Assembly (NCBI GenBank): GCA_944332375.1
Contig: CALVJU010000101.1
Span: 1-16,217 of the forward strand
From: an uncultured Bacilli bacterium
GTDB taxonomy: Bacteria > Bacillota_I > Bacilli_A > RF39 > UBA660
Direction: 5' to 3'
DNA length: 16,217 nucleotides
Shown here: piece after piece, positions 15,232 to 16,217 of the stretch
How positions within the stretch are numbered: the first letter of the stretch is position 1
Layout of the letters: each line of letters begins with the position of its first letter
Translations under genes and position numbers: made by a program
Notes under the pieces: model-generated
Told to the model about the DNA's origin: nothing
Seen by the model: only the letters and a program-made list of their open reading frames with translations
The model's database searches: none

Positions 15232-15741
15232 TTAATAACTATATTGTACTGTGTCATATATAATACGACTTTCTCCTGCGATTGGATATTCAATTGCAGA
15301 AATAATTGGAAAATCAAAGTACATATATGCTACAACCTTAAAATAATATCCACGTTCTGCAGGAATTCTCCAAACGCAATAACGATAATGACTTGTAGGC
15401 GTCAATAACACGGCTCTATTTTTATCTTGACCACTAGAACCTACTGTACTAGACCCTGACACTTCACTATCATTTGGTAGAACACAATTTTGTGTTCCAT
15501 TTGGGTTGACACGATACCCAATTGTTCTTAACTCGTCATCAATCTTTTGTTCTACACTATCTGGCAAACGCGTAGAGTCTGCACCGATTTCATCGGCATT
15601 TTGAACTAAAATATCAATAATAGAATCTCGAACTCTTGCACCTTTAGAATAACTAGCAGAACCAGCGAAGATAATGATAAATACAATGATAAATACAATG
15701 ATAATATTTAATATAAATGCATTACCTATAGACTCTCTCAT
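15232..15741 (-). CDS. TadE/TadF-like pseudopilin-type protein 2 (paralog of the next upstream gene)
   Basis: The 169-residue protein has a short charged N-terminus (MRESIGNAF), one long hydrophobic helix (about 9-27), and an exported domain with LRTIGYRV (71-78), Cys86, a Ser/Gly-rich insert (93-105) and YRYCVWR (119-125, Cys122), then an aromatic beta-rich end (YMYFDFPI, 139-146). The paralog at 15749 shares the N-terminal S-x-G, N-x-I-I, SY-[SN]-[KR] pattern, the GYR motif, YxYC and YxDxPI, and the two-Cys spacing. A short basic leader, N-terminal helix and C-terminal disulfide loop are features of type IV-type pseudopilins; the neighbouring TadZ-like gene favours TadE/TadF. No clear prepilin peptidase site is seen. 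The AGGTGAG site near the ATG and the 7-base gap from the preceding gene indicate one operon. Confidence 0.68.
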   Translation of the reverse strand: MRESIGNAFILNIIIVFIIVFIIIFAGSASYSKGARVRDSIIDILVQNADEIGADSTRLPDSVEQKIDDELRTIGYRVNPNGTQNCVLPNDSEVSGSSTVGSSGQDKNRAVLLTPTSHYRYCVWRIPAERGYYFKVVAYMYFDFPIISAIEYPIAGESRIIYDTVQYSY

Positions 15742-15748
15742 ATCTCAC

Positions 15749-16195
15749 CTACTTATTTTCCTCAGAGAAAATATAAATACGATTCGTATGAGAAGAAACC
15801 GGAAGTTTTAAATGATCTCCAACAATCGGAACATCCATATAGATATAAGTAGTAACTAAATAAGTGACATAAGCAGTACCAGCTTCTTGCTTTCTATAAA
15901 TGCAATAATCATAACCACCATTGTCAATTCCACCATCTGTTACTAATTCATATCCATTTCTTTGTCCACAATTGGATTCTTCAATAGTCCTATAACCAAG
16001 ATTACCTAAAACACGGTTAATTTCCTCTATCGCATATCGATTATATCCCTCATGAGTTTCAATTTCATTAATAATTCTGCTATTTACTTTAAAGGCCCGG
16101 TTATAGCTTATGATGCCCATAATAAAAGCAAATACAATAACAATAAAGAAAATAATAAAATTAAACATGTAAATGCTTCCAAAACTTTGTTTCAT
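15749..16195 (-). CDS. TadE/TadF-like pseudopilin-type protein 1
   Basis: The 148-residue protein has the same plan as its neighbour: MKQSFGSIYMFNFII start, one membrane helix (about 10-30), SYNRAFKV (30-37), a helical stretch, LGNLGYRT (63-70), Cys76, YDYCIYR (95-101, Cys98) and YIYMDVPI (117-124). It lacks the Ser/Gly insert of its paralog. The exported domain with a paired Cys near the end recalls the D-region of type IV pilins and pseudopilins. The family call is moderate; what is certain is that the two genes are paralogs and are anchored at the N-terminus. GAGGAGGTG (16213..16205) lies about 9 bases before the ATG. This is the first complete gene from the right edge, and further Tad genes (ATPase, platform proteins) may lie beyond it. 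Confidence 0.68.
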   Translation of the reverse strand: MKQSFGSIYMFNFIIFFIVIVFAFIMGIISYNRAFKVNSRIINEIETHEGYNRYAIEEINRVLGNLGYRTIEESNCGQRNGYELVTDGGIDNGGYDYCIYRKQEAGTAYVTYLVTTYIYMDVPIVGDHLKLPVSSHTNRIYIFSEENK

Positions 16196-16217
16196 AAGCT
16201 ATAACACCTCCTCATTC

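Noticed and set aside
2492..16195. Complete integrative conjugative element
   Set aside because: No relaxase, integrase, excisionase, oriT-like site or flanking repeats are visible, so mobility is not supported within this window.

Overview
The window is low-GC, densely coded DNA with every convincing gene on the minus strand, so transcription runs from high to low coordinates. TGA is used as a stop at 585..583 and 910..908 and TGG encodes Trp, so this is the standard bacterial code and not the Mycoplasma code. Shine-Dalgarno sites are Bacillus-like (AGGAGGTG, GAGGTGAG) and promoters are sigma-A-like, often with an extended -10 TGn. An SpoIID/CHAP wall hydrolase points to a peptidoglycan-bearing Gram-positive. 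The best guess is an uncultured gut-type Bacilli/Erysipelotrichia-like Firmicute with a compact genome. That taxonomic call is inference.

Right part (16217 to about 14125): two paralogous single-TM, disulfide-competent pseudopilin-like proteins, which I read as TadE/TadF-like, followed by a TadZ/CpaE-like protein with a receiver-like N-terminus and a degenerate P-loop. Other Tad genes may lie just beyond the right edge.

Centre (14124 to about 5268): a type IV secretion-like core. It has three VirB2/TrbC-like two-TM proteins (two short, one with a Cys-rich ectodomain), a VirB6/TrbL-like polytopic protein, a PrgI/VirB3-like protein, a VirB4 ATPase split into two overlapping ORFs, an envelope protein combining SpoIID-like and CHAP domains, and a membrane-anchored protein with two Ca-binding-type loops. 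A separate unit (5217 to 2140) encodes a VirD4/TraG coupling ATPase with an unusual 300-residue C-terminal extension and a small rhodanese.

Left part (2054 to 1): a housekeeping-like unit with RmuC, a small C-terminally anchored protein and the 5' part of a UvrD/Rep-type helicase. No relaxase, integrase, transposase, tRNA or CRISPR array is visible, so the secretion cluster looks like a chromosomal machine, for DNA uptake, effector export or adhesion, and not a complete conjugative element.

Promoters and hairpin terminators break the cluster into several units: a strong consensus promoter before the first VirB2-like gene, a hairpin between it and the second, and terminator/promoter pairs before the Cys-rich paralog, VirB6 and VirD4. 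Six of the seven hairpins overlap the stop codon of the preceding gene. The most interesting point is the combination of Tad-like and T4SS parts with a recurring set of paired extracytoplasmic cysteines in pilins, pseudopilins and VirB6.
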